From a bacterium (lineage in GTDB: Bacteria; Electryoneota; Electryoneia; Electryoneales; Electryoneaceae), in contig JAHLLH010000001.1 in assembly GCA_020444265.1 (NCBI GenBank), positions 310,001 to 374,000 of the forward strand: DNA of 64,000 nucleotides, written 5' to 3'. The notes beneath the pieces are model-generated. The model saw nothing but the letters and a program-made list of their open reading frames with translations, had not been told where the DNA came from and did no database searches. Positions 25,897 through 33,851 of this stretch are shown here, in pieces. Made by a program: the position numbers and the translations under genes. Position 1 is the first letter of the stretch, and each line of letters begins with the position of its first letter.

Positions 25897-26651
25897 TGGA
25901 AGGCACCCCAGGTACTCTCGCAGCAGTCATCCTTGCTGCGGGCCATGGAAAACGAATGAAATCAGATCTGCCGAAGGTGTTGCACGAAGTCGGCGGTATC
26001 CCGATGGTCATACATGTGGTCAATCAGGCACGCTCGAGTGGGGCAGAGCCAATCGTTGCAGTGGTCGGTCACAAGCGTGAGCTGGTTATTCCTGTGGTGG
26101 AAGCCGAGGGTGTGAAGTACGCAGTCCAGGAGCAGCAACTTGGTACCGGTCATGCGGTTCAATCTGCCCAGTCTTCGCTGGAGGGCTTCGAAGGTGATAT
26201 TCTCGTCCTGTCGGGTGATGTGCCACTCCTGAGCCATGAAACTATTGACAAGCTGCTCGAGTATCACCGTGAGCAGGGTGCCGTGGCTACTGTCGTGACC
26301 GCTGTGGCAGATGATCCGACGGGGTATGGTCGCATCCTGCGGGGCGATGATGGTCTGGTCCTCGGAATTCGCGAGCATAAGGATTGTTCGGACGAAGAAT
26401 TGAGGGTCAGGGAGATCAATTCAGGGATATACCTGTTCAGGGCAGCGAAGCTGTTTGAGGCGTTGAAACGTCTGAAAAACGACAACGCTCAGGGCGAGTA
26501 CTACCTGACAGATGTTTTTGCCGACTTTTTCCGTGACAATCTCCCGGTTGGTGCGTTTAAGGGCGATTTCACCGAAATCACTGGGGTCAACAGCCCTGAA
26601 GACTTGAGTCGTGTGGAAGATATCTGGCGTGCCCGTGAGGGAAATTCTTGA
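25896..26651 (+). CDS. Single-domain GlmU-type nucleotidyltransferase
   Basis: A 251-aa protein matching only the uridylyltransferase half of GlmU: LAAVILAAGHGKRMKSDLPK (nucleotide-binding loop), QEQQLGTGHAV, LSGDVPLL (metal Asp), TGYGRI, EINSGIY and the GVNSPEDL end. The left-handed beta-helix acetyltransferase domain of full GlmU (about 200 more residues) is absent. It should make UDP-GlcNAc from GlcNAc-1-phosphate and UTP if the specificity holds; another sugar-1-phosphate is possible. The organism would need a separate GlcN-1-P acetyltransferase. Start at ATG 25896 sharing the A of the panC TGA; an in-frame TTG one codon earlier also exists. Confidence 0.85.
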   Translation: MEGTPGTLAAVILAAGHGKRMKSDLPKVLHEVGGIPMVIHVVNQARSSGAEPIVAVVGHKRELVIPVVEAEGVKYAVQEQQLGTGHAVQSAQSSLEGFEGDILVLSGDVPLLSHETIDKLLEYHREQGAVATVVTAVADDPTGYGRILRGDDGLVLGIREHKDCSDEELRVREINSGIYLFRAAKLFEALKRLKNDNAQGEYYLTDVFADFFRDNLPVGAFKGDFTEITGVNSPEDLSRVEDIWRAREGNS

Positions 26652-26676
26652 TTGTGGATCAACGAACGCCTACTTT
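26648..26676 (+). promoter_or_regulatory. Promoter for the secreted-protein gene
   Basis: TTGATT, 17-nt spacer, TACTTT, 26 nt before the ATG at 26703. The -35 box overlaps the stop of the upstream gene. Together with the terminator at 27299 it defines a single-gene unit. Confidence 0.5.
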
Positions 26677-26702
26677 CAGCTTGTGATGGTCAGGAGGTAG
26701 AG

Positions 26703-27287
26703 ATGCGCTTGTTTAAAAAGATGCTGGTCGGGGGGCTGTTTTTTGCGTTAGCCGCTGGGGCTTACGCCCAGTCGCCATACCGGGATACGACAACGCCCTC
26801 GACTCGTGACATACTTCGTCAACCGATCAACTCATCTGTAAGTGTTGGCATACTAGATCCTTCACGGATCAACATGAGTCATTCGCTGGGGATGGGGTAT
26901 AGCAGTGGGGGCGGCGGTATGAGCCAGGGGTACTACATGAACACCCTCTCGTATCGATTCGATGCCCCTGTTTTGTTGCGCCTGCGGACCGGTGTGACAA
27001 ACAATCCTTTTGCCTCCTCGGCGGGGATGACCCAGCCGGGTGAATCCGCGATGACCCAATTGTTTAACAATGCGGAATTCTTTGGCGGAGCGGACATACT
27101 TTGGAAACCGGCAGACAATGTTTTTCTGAAGGTCTCTGTGGATAAAATCCCGCCCGGCATGTATGGCTATGGATATGGTGGCCATCCGGGCATGTTCGGC
27201 TATTCATCGAGGTACCGACCAACTTGGTACGGTGCCGACCCATTCATGATTGATCCGGGCTTCGGGTTGATCAACTCGGGTCGCTGA
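26703..27287 (+). CDS. Secreted protein of unknown function
   Basis: A 194-aa exported protein. The signal peptide (RLFKKMLVGGLFFALAAGAYA) ends in an AYA-Q type cleavage site. The mature part is rich in Gly, Met, Tyr, Ser and Asn, with a YGYGYGGHPGMFGYSSRYR run near the C-terminus and no Cys. No family is recognised. An ideal AGGAGG box 5 nt before the ATG, its own promoter and a terminator suggest a well-expressed monocistronic gene. An outer-membrane or surface role is a guess. Confidence 0.7.
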   Translation: MRLFKKMLVGGLFFALAAGAYAQSPYRDTTTPSTRDILRQPINSSVSVGILDPSRINMSHSLGMGYSSGGGGMSQGYYMNTLSYRFDAPVLLRLRTGVTNNPFASSAGMTQPGESAMTQLFNNAEFFGGADILWKPADNVFLKVSVDKIPPGMYGYGYGGHPGMFGYSSRYRPTWYGADPFMIDPGFGLINSGR

Positions 27288-27298
27288 TCGAACATTAT

Positions 27299-27323
27299 CC
27301 CCGGTGCTGCCGGGGTTCATTTT
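27299..27323 (+). terminator. Intrinsic terminator after the secreted-protein gene
   Basis: Stem CCCCGG / CCGGGG with a TGCTG loop, followed by TTCATTTT, 11 nt past the stop codon. Confidence 0.8.
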
Positions 27324-27337
27324 GAACGGGAGAAGGG

Positions 27338-27919
27338 ATGAACAGGGTTCCAGTGCGGGAGGGAGGCGCCAAAACCTCCGATAGTCTTGAACGGCGTGTC
27401 ACATTGCTGACCTGGCTGGTGGTCATCCAGGTTGTGCTTCTCGCAGCCTTGATCACGATTCAGTTCCTGCCCAGCTTTGATGGATTTGGGTCAATGACTG
27501 CAAGCAAAGAAGCGGCAGGTCAGCCTGGTGACGAGATGTTTTCGGAGGAGATGTCTTCCGATCAGCCAGTTGTGAAGACTGAAGAAACCGGCAATCTCCC
27601 CCCTGAGATTCCTGCTACACGGCCTGTACGGATTGAAATTCTCAATGGTTGTGGCGTTCCGAAACTCGCGGCCCAGTACGCTGATTTGCTGCGTAGTCGC
27701 GGCTATGATGTGCGTGACACACGCAATGCGGATCGTTCAAACTACCAGAACAGCCTGATTTACGACCGTACGGATCTAGCTGGTCAGGCGGTACGGCTGG
27801 CGGATCTCCTGGGGATTTCAACTAGCCAGGTGACCGACAATCCGAATTCTCAGCTTGTCGATGTGGACCTTACATTGGTACTCGGCGACGATCATTCAAC
27901 CTTCAAACTGCAACCCTGA
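27338..27919 (+). CDS. LytR C-terminal-domain membrane protein
   Basis: A 193-aa protein with a short cytoplasmic N-terminus, one TM helix (about 27-47), an acidic Ser/Glu linker, and a C-terminal LytR_C domain: VRIEILNGCGVPKLAAQYAD, LLRSRGYDV, and a conserved YDRTDLAGQAVRLADLLGI. This domain occurs at the end of LytR-CpsA-Psr proteins and alone in many Gram-negatives, with no settled function; wall-linked roles are inferred. It stands 2 nt before the rsfS start and probably shares its mRNA. Confidence 0.75.
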   Translation: MNRVPVREGGAKTSDSLERRVTLLTWLVVIQVVLLAALITIQFLPSFDGFGSMTASKEAAGQPGDEMFSEEMSSDQPVVKTEETGNLPPEIPATRPVRIEILNGCGVPKLAAQYADLLRSRGYDVRDTRNADRSNYQNSLIYDRTDLAGQAVRLADLLGISTSQVTDNPNSQLVDVDLTLVLGDDHSTFKLQP

Positions 27920-27921
27920 CC

Positions 27922-28290
27922 TTGAGCCCAAAACAACTTTCGAAAAAGATTGCCCAGTTGATGCTGGAAAAGCAGGCGGAAGATGTAGTCATCATTGATC
28001 TCCGCAAGCTGACATCACTGGCGGACTACTTTGTCCTCGCCACCGGTTCGGTGGATGTGCATGTAAAGGCGATCGTCGACAATGTCGACCGGACGCTCCG
28101 TACCTCGAACGACCCCTTGAAGCCCTTGCATGTTGAAGGCTACACTCACCTCAATTGGGTGCTGATCGACTATGGCGATGTTGTCGTCCATGTTTTTCGG
28201 GACGATGCCCGCAAGTATTATCAACTTGAACAGTTGTGGGGCGATGCACCCCTGGAACGGGTTACGGACGAACCTCCCGCCCGAACCTGA
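27922..28290 (+). CDS. rsfS: Ribosomal silencing factor
   Basis: Binds ribosomal protein uL14 and blocks joining of the 30S and 50S subunits in slow growth. In 122 aa the RsfS (Iojap/DUF143) core is clear: DVVIIDLRKLTSLADYFVLA, the HVEGYTHLNWVLIDYGDVVV region and HVFRDDARKYYQLEQLWGDA. The start is TTG at 27922 with no clear ribosome site, so translation is likely coupled to the LytR_C gene that ends 2 nt upstream. The pairing of LytR_C and RsfS genes is common in bacteria. Confidence 0.9.
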   Translation: MSPKQLSKKIAQLMLEKQAEDVVIIDLRKLTSLADYFVLATGSVDVHVKAIVDNVDRTLRTSNDPLKPLHVEGYTHLNWVLIDYGDVVVHVFRDDARKYYQLEQLWGDAPLERVTDEPPART

Positions 28291-28324
28291 CAAACGATAA
28301 CCTCGATAGAACAGGATAGATGCG

Positions 28325-29923
28325 GTGGATCTCAAGGGAAGGCTTTCCCAAGCCTTGAAGAATGTCCTGCCCGATGGGGTGGATGCCGAGATTCTCTGGA
28401 CGGTCCCGAAACATGTGGACCAGGGAGACCTCTCGACCAACGTCGCCATGCTGCTGGCGAAACAACTGAAACGACCCCCCCGCGAGATCGCAACTGAGTT
28501 TCTCGGGCAAGTCGAATGGGCTGACTTTGGCATTGAACGCGCCGAAGTCGCCGGACCTGGCTTCATCAATCTCTTTATCGGTCCCGGGCATTACCAGGGT
28601 GTTGTTCGCGACATTCTGAACCATGGGCGCGATTACGGCTCGAGTAATGAGGGCAATGGTAAGAAGGTTCTGGTCGAGTTTGTCAGCGCCAACCCGACCG
28701 GTCCGCTCAACGTGGTGAGTGCACGTGCAGCTGCTATTGGTGACAGCATAGTTCGTGTGCTTCGCAAGGCTGGCTACGAGGGCATGGGCGAATTCTATGT
28801 CAACGATGCAGGCCGCCAGGTACGCAGGCTTGGTCTTTCTGTTCTGGCACATGCCCGCGGTCAGGAAGTACCGGAAGACGGTTATCACGGTGAATACGTA
28901 AGGGAAATCGCGGAAGCACTCTTCCCTGATGGAACCACGCCACCTCAAGATGCCGACCCGGATGAGTTCGGGCATGAAGCAGCGATGCTGAATCTTGCCA
29001 AGCAGAAAGAGGTCCTTGCTTCCTACGGGGTCGAGTTTGACCGTTGGTTCCATGAGAGCGAGTTGCACGGCTCAGATGCACCGATGCAGACCCTCGAGAA
29101 ATTGCGCGAGCTGGATGCAGTCTACGAGAAAGAGGGGGCAGTCTGGTTTGCTGGAACACGATTCGGCGACCAGGAAGATCGTGTGATCGTCACCAGCGAA
29201 GGACGACCTACCTACCTGCTACCGGATATCGCCTACCATGTCGATAAACTATCCCGCGCTGATGTGATCGTTGACCTGCTCGGTCCCGACCATCACGATT
29301 ACGTGGGTCGGATGCAAGCGGCGCTCAAAGCGTTAGGGCATGATGGAAAGCTCGAAGTCATCATCGTCCAGCAGGTTCATCTCAAAGAGGGTGGTGAAAA
29401 GGTCAAGATGTCCAAGCGTGCCGGGAAACTGGTAACACTCGAGGAACTTGTGGATGATGTGGGTCGGGATGTCGCCCGCTATTTTTTCCTCCAGCGACGT
29501 ACTTCGACACCGCTCGATTTCGACCTCGATCTCGCAAAGGAGCAGAGCGACCGTAACCCGGTCTATTACGTCCAATATGCCCATACGCGCATCTGTGGCA
29601 TCCTCCGCCAGGATGGCTGCCCCGAACCGAGTGCCGATGCCGATCTAAGCCCGCTGACTGCTTCAGAAGAGATCGAATTGATCAAGCATCTCGAGCAGTT
29701 CGGACTCCAGTGCGCACGAGCCGCGGAAGCCTACGAACCCCAGCGTCTGGTTGGCTATCTGGCCGACCTGGCAACACGATTCCATAAGTTTTATACAGCC
29801 TGCCATGTCATTGGTGTTGAACCGGCAACTTCACTGGCCCGGGCAACCCTGATACAGGCAGCTGAAATTGTACTCGCTGAAGGGCTGAGTCTGCTCGGCG
29901 TCAGCGCACCGGAAAGGATGTAA
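28325..29923 (+). CDS. argS: Arginyl-tRNA synthetase
   Basis: Charges tRNA(Arg) with arginine. The 532-aa class I synthetase has the ArgRS N-terminal Add-1 domain, the catalytic core, KMSKRAGK at about 361, and a C-terminal DALR anticodon-binding domain (YVQYAHTRICGILR onward). It is somewhat shorter than the usual 550-580. The class I HIGH signature, normally ANPTGPLHVGH in this family, reads ANPTGPLNVVS (N129-S132), so both catalytic histidines are missing while the flanks are conserved. Start is GTG. The remaining motifs make a pseudoenzyme unlikely, particularly as no other argS is seen here. Confidence 0.9.
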   Translation: MDLKGRLSQALKNVLPDGVDAEILWTVPKHVDQGDLSTNVAMLLAKQLKRPPREIATEFLGQVEWADFGIERAEVAGPGFINLFIGPGHYQGVVRDILNHGRDYGSSNEGNGKKVLVEFVSANPTGPLNVVSARAAAIGDSIVRVLRKAGYEGMGEFYVNDAGRQVRRLGLSVLAHARGQEVPEDGYHGEYVREIAEALFPDGTTPPQDADPDEFGHEAAMLNLAKQKEVLASYGVEFDRWFHESELHGSDAPMQTLEKLRELDAVYEKEGAVWFAGTRFGDQEDRVIVTSEGRPTYLLPDIAYHVDKLSRADVIVDLLGPDHHDYVGRMQAALKALGHDGKLEVIIVQQVHLKEGGEKVKMSKRAGKLVTLEELVDDVGRDVARYFFLQRRTSTPLDFDLDLAKEQSDRNPVYYVQYAHTRICGILRQDGCPEPSADADLSPLTASEEIELIKHLEQFGLQCARAAEAYEPQRLVGYLADLATRFHKFYTACHVIGVEPATSLARATLIQAAEIVLAEGLSLLGVSAPERM

Positions 29924-29924
29924 G

Positions 29925-30839
29925 ATGAGTACCTCGAAACCCATCCTCGTGGTCGGTTCTGCCGCGTTGGACACGTTGAAAACCCCCTTCGGAGATGCTG
30001 AGGATGCACTTGGCGGATCATCCTTCTATTTTTCAACAGCGGCTTCGCTGCTTGCCCCGGTGCGTTTGGTAGCGGTCGTCGGGACCGACTTCCCGCGTGA
30101 AAAGATCGCTTTCCTCGATGACCGCAATGTTGATATGGAGGGGCTCGAGACGGCAGAAGGATCGACCTTCCGCTGGGGTGGCAGGTATTATCGTGACCCG
30201 AATAAACGTGACACCCTTTTCACACGGCTTGGTGTCTTCGAAGCTTTTGATCCCAAGATTCCAGAGCATTTCCGTCAATCGCCCTTTGTATTTCTTGGAA
30301 ACATCCATCCGGCACTCCAGCTCAAGGTGCTCGACCAGATCGACAATCCCGAGTTGATCGTGCTTGACACGATGAACTTCTGGATCCAGGGCACGCCAAA
30401 AGAGTTGGAAGCGGCAATTTCACGTACGAACGTTCTCATTGTTAATGATGAGGAAGCGTACGAGCTGACAAATGAGCACAGTTTGCTCGATGCCGCCGAA
30501 AACCTGATGAAGCGAGGTCCGAAGACGGTGGTGGTGAAGAAAGGGCAGCACGGTGCGGTCTTGTTCCGTGAGGACGGTGACATCTTCTTCGCGCCGGCGT
30601 ATCCATTGCGTGTGGTTAAAGATGCAACCGGTGCTGGTGATACCTTCGCTGGCGGTTTTATTGGCTACCTTGCCAGTCATGACTTGAATGACCCGATGGT
30701 CTGGCGTCGTGCGATCATCCACGGTTCGGTTGTAGCTTCCTTCGTCGTCGAAGATTTCTCGATGGAACGGACGAAGGATTTGATCTATGATGAGATCATG
30801 GAACGAGTGAAGAAATTCCACGACATGACGGAATTCTGA
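29925..30839 (+). CDS. PfkB-family sugar or nucleoside kinase
   Basis: A 304-aa ribokinase-like kinase. It has the N-terminal VVGSAALDTLKTPFG and ALGGSSFYFSTAAS segments, and the PfkB C-terminal signature with anion hole and catalytic Asp at about 236-239 (DATGAGDTFAGGF). The substrate is unknown. Its stop shares one base with the start of mtnA (TGATG), so the two enzymes are co-translated. That suggests a pentose-1-phosphate or thioribose-linked substrate, but the known methylthioribose kinase MtnK is from a different family. An AAGGA box 7 nt upstream supports the start. Confidence 0.8.
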   Translation: MSTSKPILVVGSAALDTLKTPFGDAEDALGGSSFYFSTAASLLAPVRLVAVVGTDFPREKIAFLDDRNVDMEGLETAEGSTFRWGGRYYRDPNKRDTLFTRLGVFEAFDPKIPEHFRQSPFVFLGNIHPALQLKVLDQIDNPELIVLDTMNFWIQGTPKELEAAISRTNVLIVNDEEAYELTNEHSLLDAAENLMKRGPKTVVVKKGQHGAVLFREDGDIFFAPAYPLRVVKDATGAGDTFAGGFIGYLASHDLNDPMVWRRAIIHGSVVASFVVEDFSMERTKDLIYDEIMERVKKFHDMTEF

Positions 30840-31837
30840 TGCCTGAGTTGCGCGGTTTACACTGGGATGGTTCCGCTCTTCACTTCATCGAGCAGACTCT
30901 CTTACCGGAACAGTTGGAACATGTCAAGACTCAGGATTGGCGAGTTCTGGTAGACGCTATCAAACGTTTGGCAATTCGCGGTGCCCCTGCTATCGGTGTG
31001 GCTGGAGCGTTTGCTTCGCTGCTTGCATGGCGTGAAGTGGACAAGGATCGCAGCAAATGGCTGGATATCCTCGATGTGATCGAGGATGCCCGTCCTACAG
31101 CCGTGAATCTCAGTTATGCCGTCAAACTATTGCGTGACGCTTCTCAATCCATCTCGGATGATGCGTTGGATGAACTCCTGACCGCGAAAGCAGAAGCTCT
31201 CGCGATTCGGGATGAGGAGATGTGTGAAGAGATGGCAGCGCATGGTCTCGAGCTGATCCCGGAAGATGCTTCCGCCTTGACCCACTGCAACACGGGGGCG
31301 CTGGTCACCTATGGCATCGGTACGGCTCTCGGGGTGCTTCGTCGTGGACACGATACCGGCAAGGTGAAGCGTGTCTACGCTTGTGAAGCTCGCCCGCTGG
31401 GGCAGGGGTCACGGTTGACCATTTGGGAATTGGATCAATTGGGTATCCCGGGTACGCTTCTTAGTGATAGCGCTGCAGGACGTTTGATGCAGGAAGGTCT
31501 CGTTGATTTTGTCATCCTTGGAGCAGACCGGATCGCATCCAATGGTGATACGGCCAACAAAGTGGGGACATTTAACCTCGCTGTCCTTGCCAAACGATTC
31601 GGGATTCCTTTCTATGTCGCGGCTCCTTCGACAACCTTCGATCCCTCGACTGCCTCGGGAGATGACATCGTTGTTGAGATGCGAGCAGCCGATGAGGTGC
31701 GGAATTGCAGAGACAGGTTGGTGACCATCCCGCATGCCGAGGTGTATAATCCAGCCTTTGATATCACCCCCGGGGAACTGGTTACGGCCTTTGTGAGTGA
31801 GGCAGGTGTGCATCGGCCACCCTATTCATTCGCCTGA
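30839..31837 (+). CDS. mtnA: S-methyl-5-thioribose-1-phosphate isomerase
   Basis: Isomerises 5-methylthioribose-1-phosphate to 5-methylthioribulose-1-phosphate in methionine salvage. In 332 aa the signatures are IRGAPAIGVAGAFAS, the catalytic Cys at about 150 (THCNTGAL) and catalytic Asp at about 230 (LGADRIASNGDTANKVGT). The usual DETRP segment reads CEARP. The eIF2B-like relative ribose-1,5-bisphosphate isomerase is the main alternative, but RGAPAIG favours MtnA. No other methionine salvage gene is seen nearby; a PfkB kinase precedes it. Confidence 0.85.
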   Translation: MPELRGLHWDGSALHFIEQTLLPEQLEHVKTQDWRVLVDAIKRLAIRGAPAIGVAGAFASLLAWREVDKDRSKWLDILDVIEDARPTAVNLSYAVKLLRDASQSISDDALDELLTAKAEALAIRDEEMCEEMAAHGLELIPEDASALTHCNTGALVTYGIGTALGVLRRGHDTGKVKRVYACEARPLGQGSRLTIWELDQLGIPGTLLSDSAAGRLMQEGLVDFVILGADRIASNGDTANKVGTFNLAVLAKRFGIPFYVAAPSTTFDPSTASGDDIVVEMRAADEVRNCRDRLVTIPHAEVYNPAFDITPGELVTAFVSEAGVHRPPYSFA

Positions 31838-31846
31838 GGACCGTGC

Positions 31847-31876
31847 TTGACACCTTCGAATGGGGTGCGATATATT
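31847..31876 (+). promoter_or_regulatory. Strong sigma70-type promoter for the TPR lipoprotein
   Basis: TTGACA, 18-nt spacer, TATATT, starting 10 nt past the mtnA stop codon and leaving a leader of about 60 nt before the ATG. It is the best match to consensus in the window. Confidence 0.7.
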
Positions 31877-31942
31877 TCTCTGATACGAAAAAATTCGAAA
31901 ATGCTTGGTTCAAACGCTCATCTGAGTGAACAAGAGGGGACT

Positions 31943-33025
31943 ATGTCCATGCACAGGGGCCGAATTGCAACCTTCATCGGGTTGATCCTGATGGTTGCGC
32001 TTGTCACCGGTTGCCAGAGTACCTACGTGCGCTCTGCGAAGATTTACATGCAGCAGAACGATCCTGACAATGCGAAGAAGGTGTTGCAGGAAGGTGCCGA
32101 AGTAAACCCGGCGGATGCCGAACTCTGGTACATCCTCGGGAAGGTCAACGCCGAACTCGAGATGTGGGATGACATGAACGTGGCGTTCGCCAAGGCGCAG
32201 GAACTGACGGATGCTTACAACGACGATATCAAGAACACTCGCTACGAAGCATGGCGCCGTGAGTTCAACGCTGCGGTTACGCCGTTCAACGAGCACAACT
32301 ACGAACGTGCACTTGAGCGATTCCAGACTGCGTTGAAGATTCAGCCGAACGACAAAGAAACCTTGAAGCGTATCGGTTTGTGTTACCTGCAGATGGAAGA
32401 TTACGAGAACGCTGAAAGCTATCTTCAGGATGCGGTTCACGATCCCGCAACTGGAAACGATGTTTCCACCCTGTATAACATCCTGATGATCTACCGCACG
32501 GAAGAACGCAACGAGGATGTGATTAACATGGTCGACCAGATCATGGTCGTCGGTGGGGACAGCCTCGAAGCAGCACGCAAGCTGGATGTTATCCAGGCAA
32601 AAGCACTCGCATTGCAGCAGTTGGACCGCAATGACGATGCGATCGGTGTGTGGGACATGGCGATTGAAACCGATCCGGACAATCCTGATTTCCATTACAA
32701 CAAGGCCATTCTGCTCCATAGCGCGGAGCATTTCGAGGCAGCTGCAAGGGAATACTTGATTGCAATCGATCTGAATCCAGAGGATTCAGAAGCACGCCTG
32801 AACGCAGCTCGTTCGTTGCTTGCTTCCCAGGACTGGGCAACCTTGGTTAAGGTGCTGGAGCCTTGGCTTTTCCCGAACGGTGTGGAAGTATATGACCCCG
32901 AGTTGAAGGATATGAACTCGTGGCTGATTCTCCGTGCTGCGTATGACAACCTCGAGCAGACGGATAAGAGCGAAGTTGTCAACCAGATTCTGATCAACAT
33001 TCAAAAAGCAGAATCCCAGGGTTGA
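31943..33025 (+). CDS. TPR-repeat lipoprotein
   Basis: A 360-aa lipoprotein with a signal sequence ending in a VTGCQS lipobox (Cys near residue 26) followed by about seven TPR-like helix pairs, for example AKKVLQEGAEVNPADAELWY, ALERFQTALKIQPNDKETLK and AAREYLIAIDLNPEDSEARL. TPR lipoproteins act as scaffolds in outer-membrane or peptidoglycan complexes; the partner is not evident. AGGGGA precedes the ATG at 31943 closely, and a second ATG at 31949 has better spacing. Flanked by a strong promoter and a strong terminator, it is a single-gene unit. Confidence 0.78.
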   Translation: MSMHRGRIATFIGLILMVALVTGCQSTYVRSAKIYMQQNDPDNAKKVLQEGAEVNPADAELWYILGKVNAELEMWDDMNVAFAKAQELTDAYNDDIKNTRYEAWRREFNAAVTPFNEHNYERALERFQTALKIQPNDKETLKRIGLCYLQMEDYENAESYLQDAVHDPATGNDVSTLYNILMIYRTEERNEDVINMVDQIMVVGGDSLEAARKLDVIQAKALALQQLDRNDDAIGVWDMAIETDPDNPDFHYNKAILLHSAEHFEAAAREYLIAIDLNPEDSEARLNAARSLLASQDWATLVKVLEPWLFPNGVEVYDPELKDMNSWLILRAAYDNLEQTDKSEVVNQILINIQKAESQG

Positions 33026-33049
33026 TCGGGATTTCATGGAAGACGTTGC

Positions 33050-33084
33050 GGCGAAGCGGACGCAGCACGTCCGCTTCGCCTTTT
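33050..33084 (+). terminator. Strong intrinsic terminator after the TPR lipoprotein
   Basis: A perfect 13-bp stem (33050-33062 with 33068-33080) with a CAGCA loop and TTTT directly after. It also shows that an ATG at 33036, in frame with uppS, cannot be the natural start of that gene. Confidence 0.92.
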
Positions 33085-33098
33085 CACGCCGAGGCAGC

Positions 33099-33851
33099 AT
33101 GAACGGGCGCGATATCAAAGAGTTGGAAAAAGCGGTTCTTTCCCAAAGGGAGAAGATTCCGCGTCACATTGCATTCATTATGGATGGCAATGGGCGTTGG
33201 GCGAAGAAACGTACCCTCCCGCGTCTGTTCGGCCATAAGGAAGGGGTCACTTCGGTACGTGAAATGGTTGAAATGGGTGTGGACCTCGGCGTCGAAGTGA
33301 TGACCTTTTACACCTTTTCAACGGAGAACTGGAAACGGCCTGCTCAGGAAGTTTCCGCGCTCATGCAGCTTTTAGTCTCAACCATCCGTAAGGAAGTTGA
33401 CGACCTCGACCAGAACAACGTGACCTTGCGAACCATCGGCCAGATGGATGATCTGCCCGAGCTTCCGAGACGGGAGCTCGATCTGGCGATGCAACGGCTC
33501 GCGAAAAACAATGGTCTGGTGCTGACCCTTGCATTATCGTACAGTGGACGATCCGAAATTGTCCGAGCGATGAATCGTCTAAAAGCGCAAGGTGTGAAGG
33601 AGATCACCGAAGAGGCGCTCTCTTCAGCCATGGATACCGCGGGTCAGCCTGATCCAGACCTTCTGATTCGCACCTCCGGTGAACACCGGCTCAGTAACTT
33701 TTTGCTTTGGCAGTGCGCGTACACGGAGCTCTATGTCACAGAGACCTACTGGCCCGATTTCAGGAAGCAGCAACTTCTGGAAGCGATCCACGATTACCAG
33801 AACCGTGAGCGCCGCTTCGGGTGTATAAGTGAACAATTGGTGCAAAGTTGA
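33099..33851 (+). CDS. uppS: Undecaprenyl diphosphate synthase
   Basis: cis-Prenyltransferase that builds the C55 lipid carrier for peptidoglycan and O-antigen. The 250-aa form starts at ATG 33099, 15 nt past a strong terminator, with a GAGG box 4 nt upstream. Signatures: HIAFIMDGNGRWAKKR with the metal Asp, FGHKEG, FYTFSTENWKRP, LSYSGRSEI, and the late DLLIRTSGEHRLSNFLLWQ with the diphosphate-binding Arg residues. The promoter must lie within or upstream of the terminator region. It begins the envelope block that continues to lpxA; the stop is overlapped by the TTG of the next gene. Confidence 0.93.
   Translation: MNGRDIKELEKAVLSQREKIPRHIAFIMDGNGRWAKKRTLPRLFGHKEGVTSVREMVEMGVDLGVEVMTFYTFSTENWKRPAQEVSALMQLLVSTIRKEVDDLDQNNVTLRTIGQMDDLPELPRRELDLAMQRLAKNNGLVLTLALSYSGRSEIVRAMNRLKAQGVKEITEEALSSAMDTAGQPDPDLLIRTSGEHRLSNFLLWQCAYTELYVTETYWPDFRKQQLLEAIHDYQNRERRFGCISEQLVQS

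Noticed and set aside
28262-29068. 268-codon antisense frame opposite argS
   Set aside because: Overlaps the catalytic core of argS and shows no recognisable domain.
30839-31837. Ribose-1,5-bisphosphate isomerase instead of MtnA
   Set aside because: Tempting because of the neighbouring PfkB kinase and deoA, but RGAPAIGVAGAF and the Cys/Asp context match MtnA better; no RuBisCO-like gene is present.
31910-32731. 273-codon antisense frame opposite the TPR lipoprotein
   Set aside because: A shadow of the real gene: the opposite strand has a signal peptide, lipobox and TPR repeats, and the antisense translation has no domain-like pattern.
33036-33098. Upstream ATG for uppS at 33036
   Set aside because: A 13-bp terminator stem with TTTT lies between this ATG and the conserved UppS sequence; ATG 33099 with a GAGG box is the better start.
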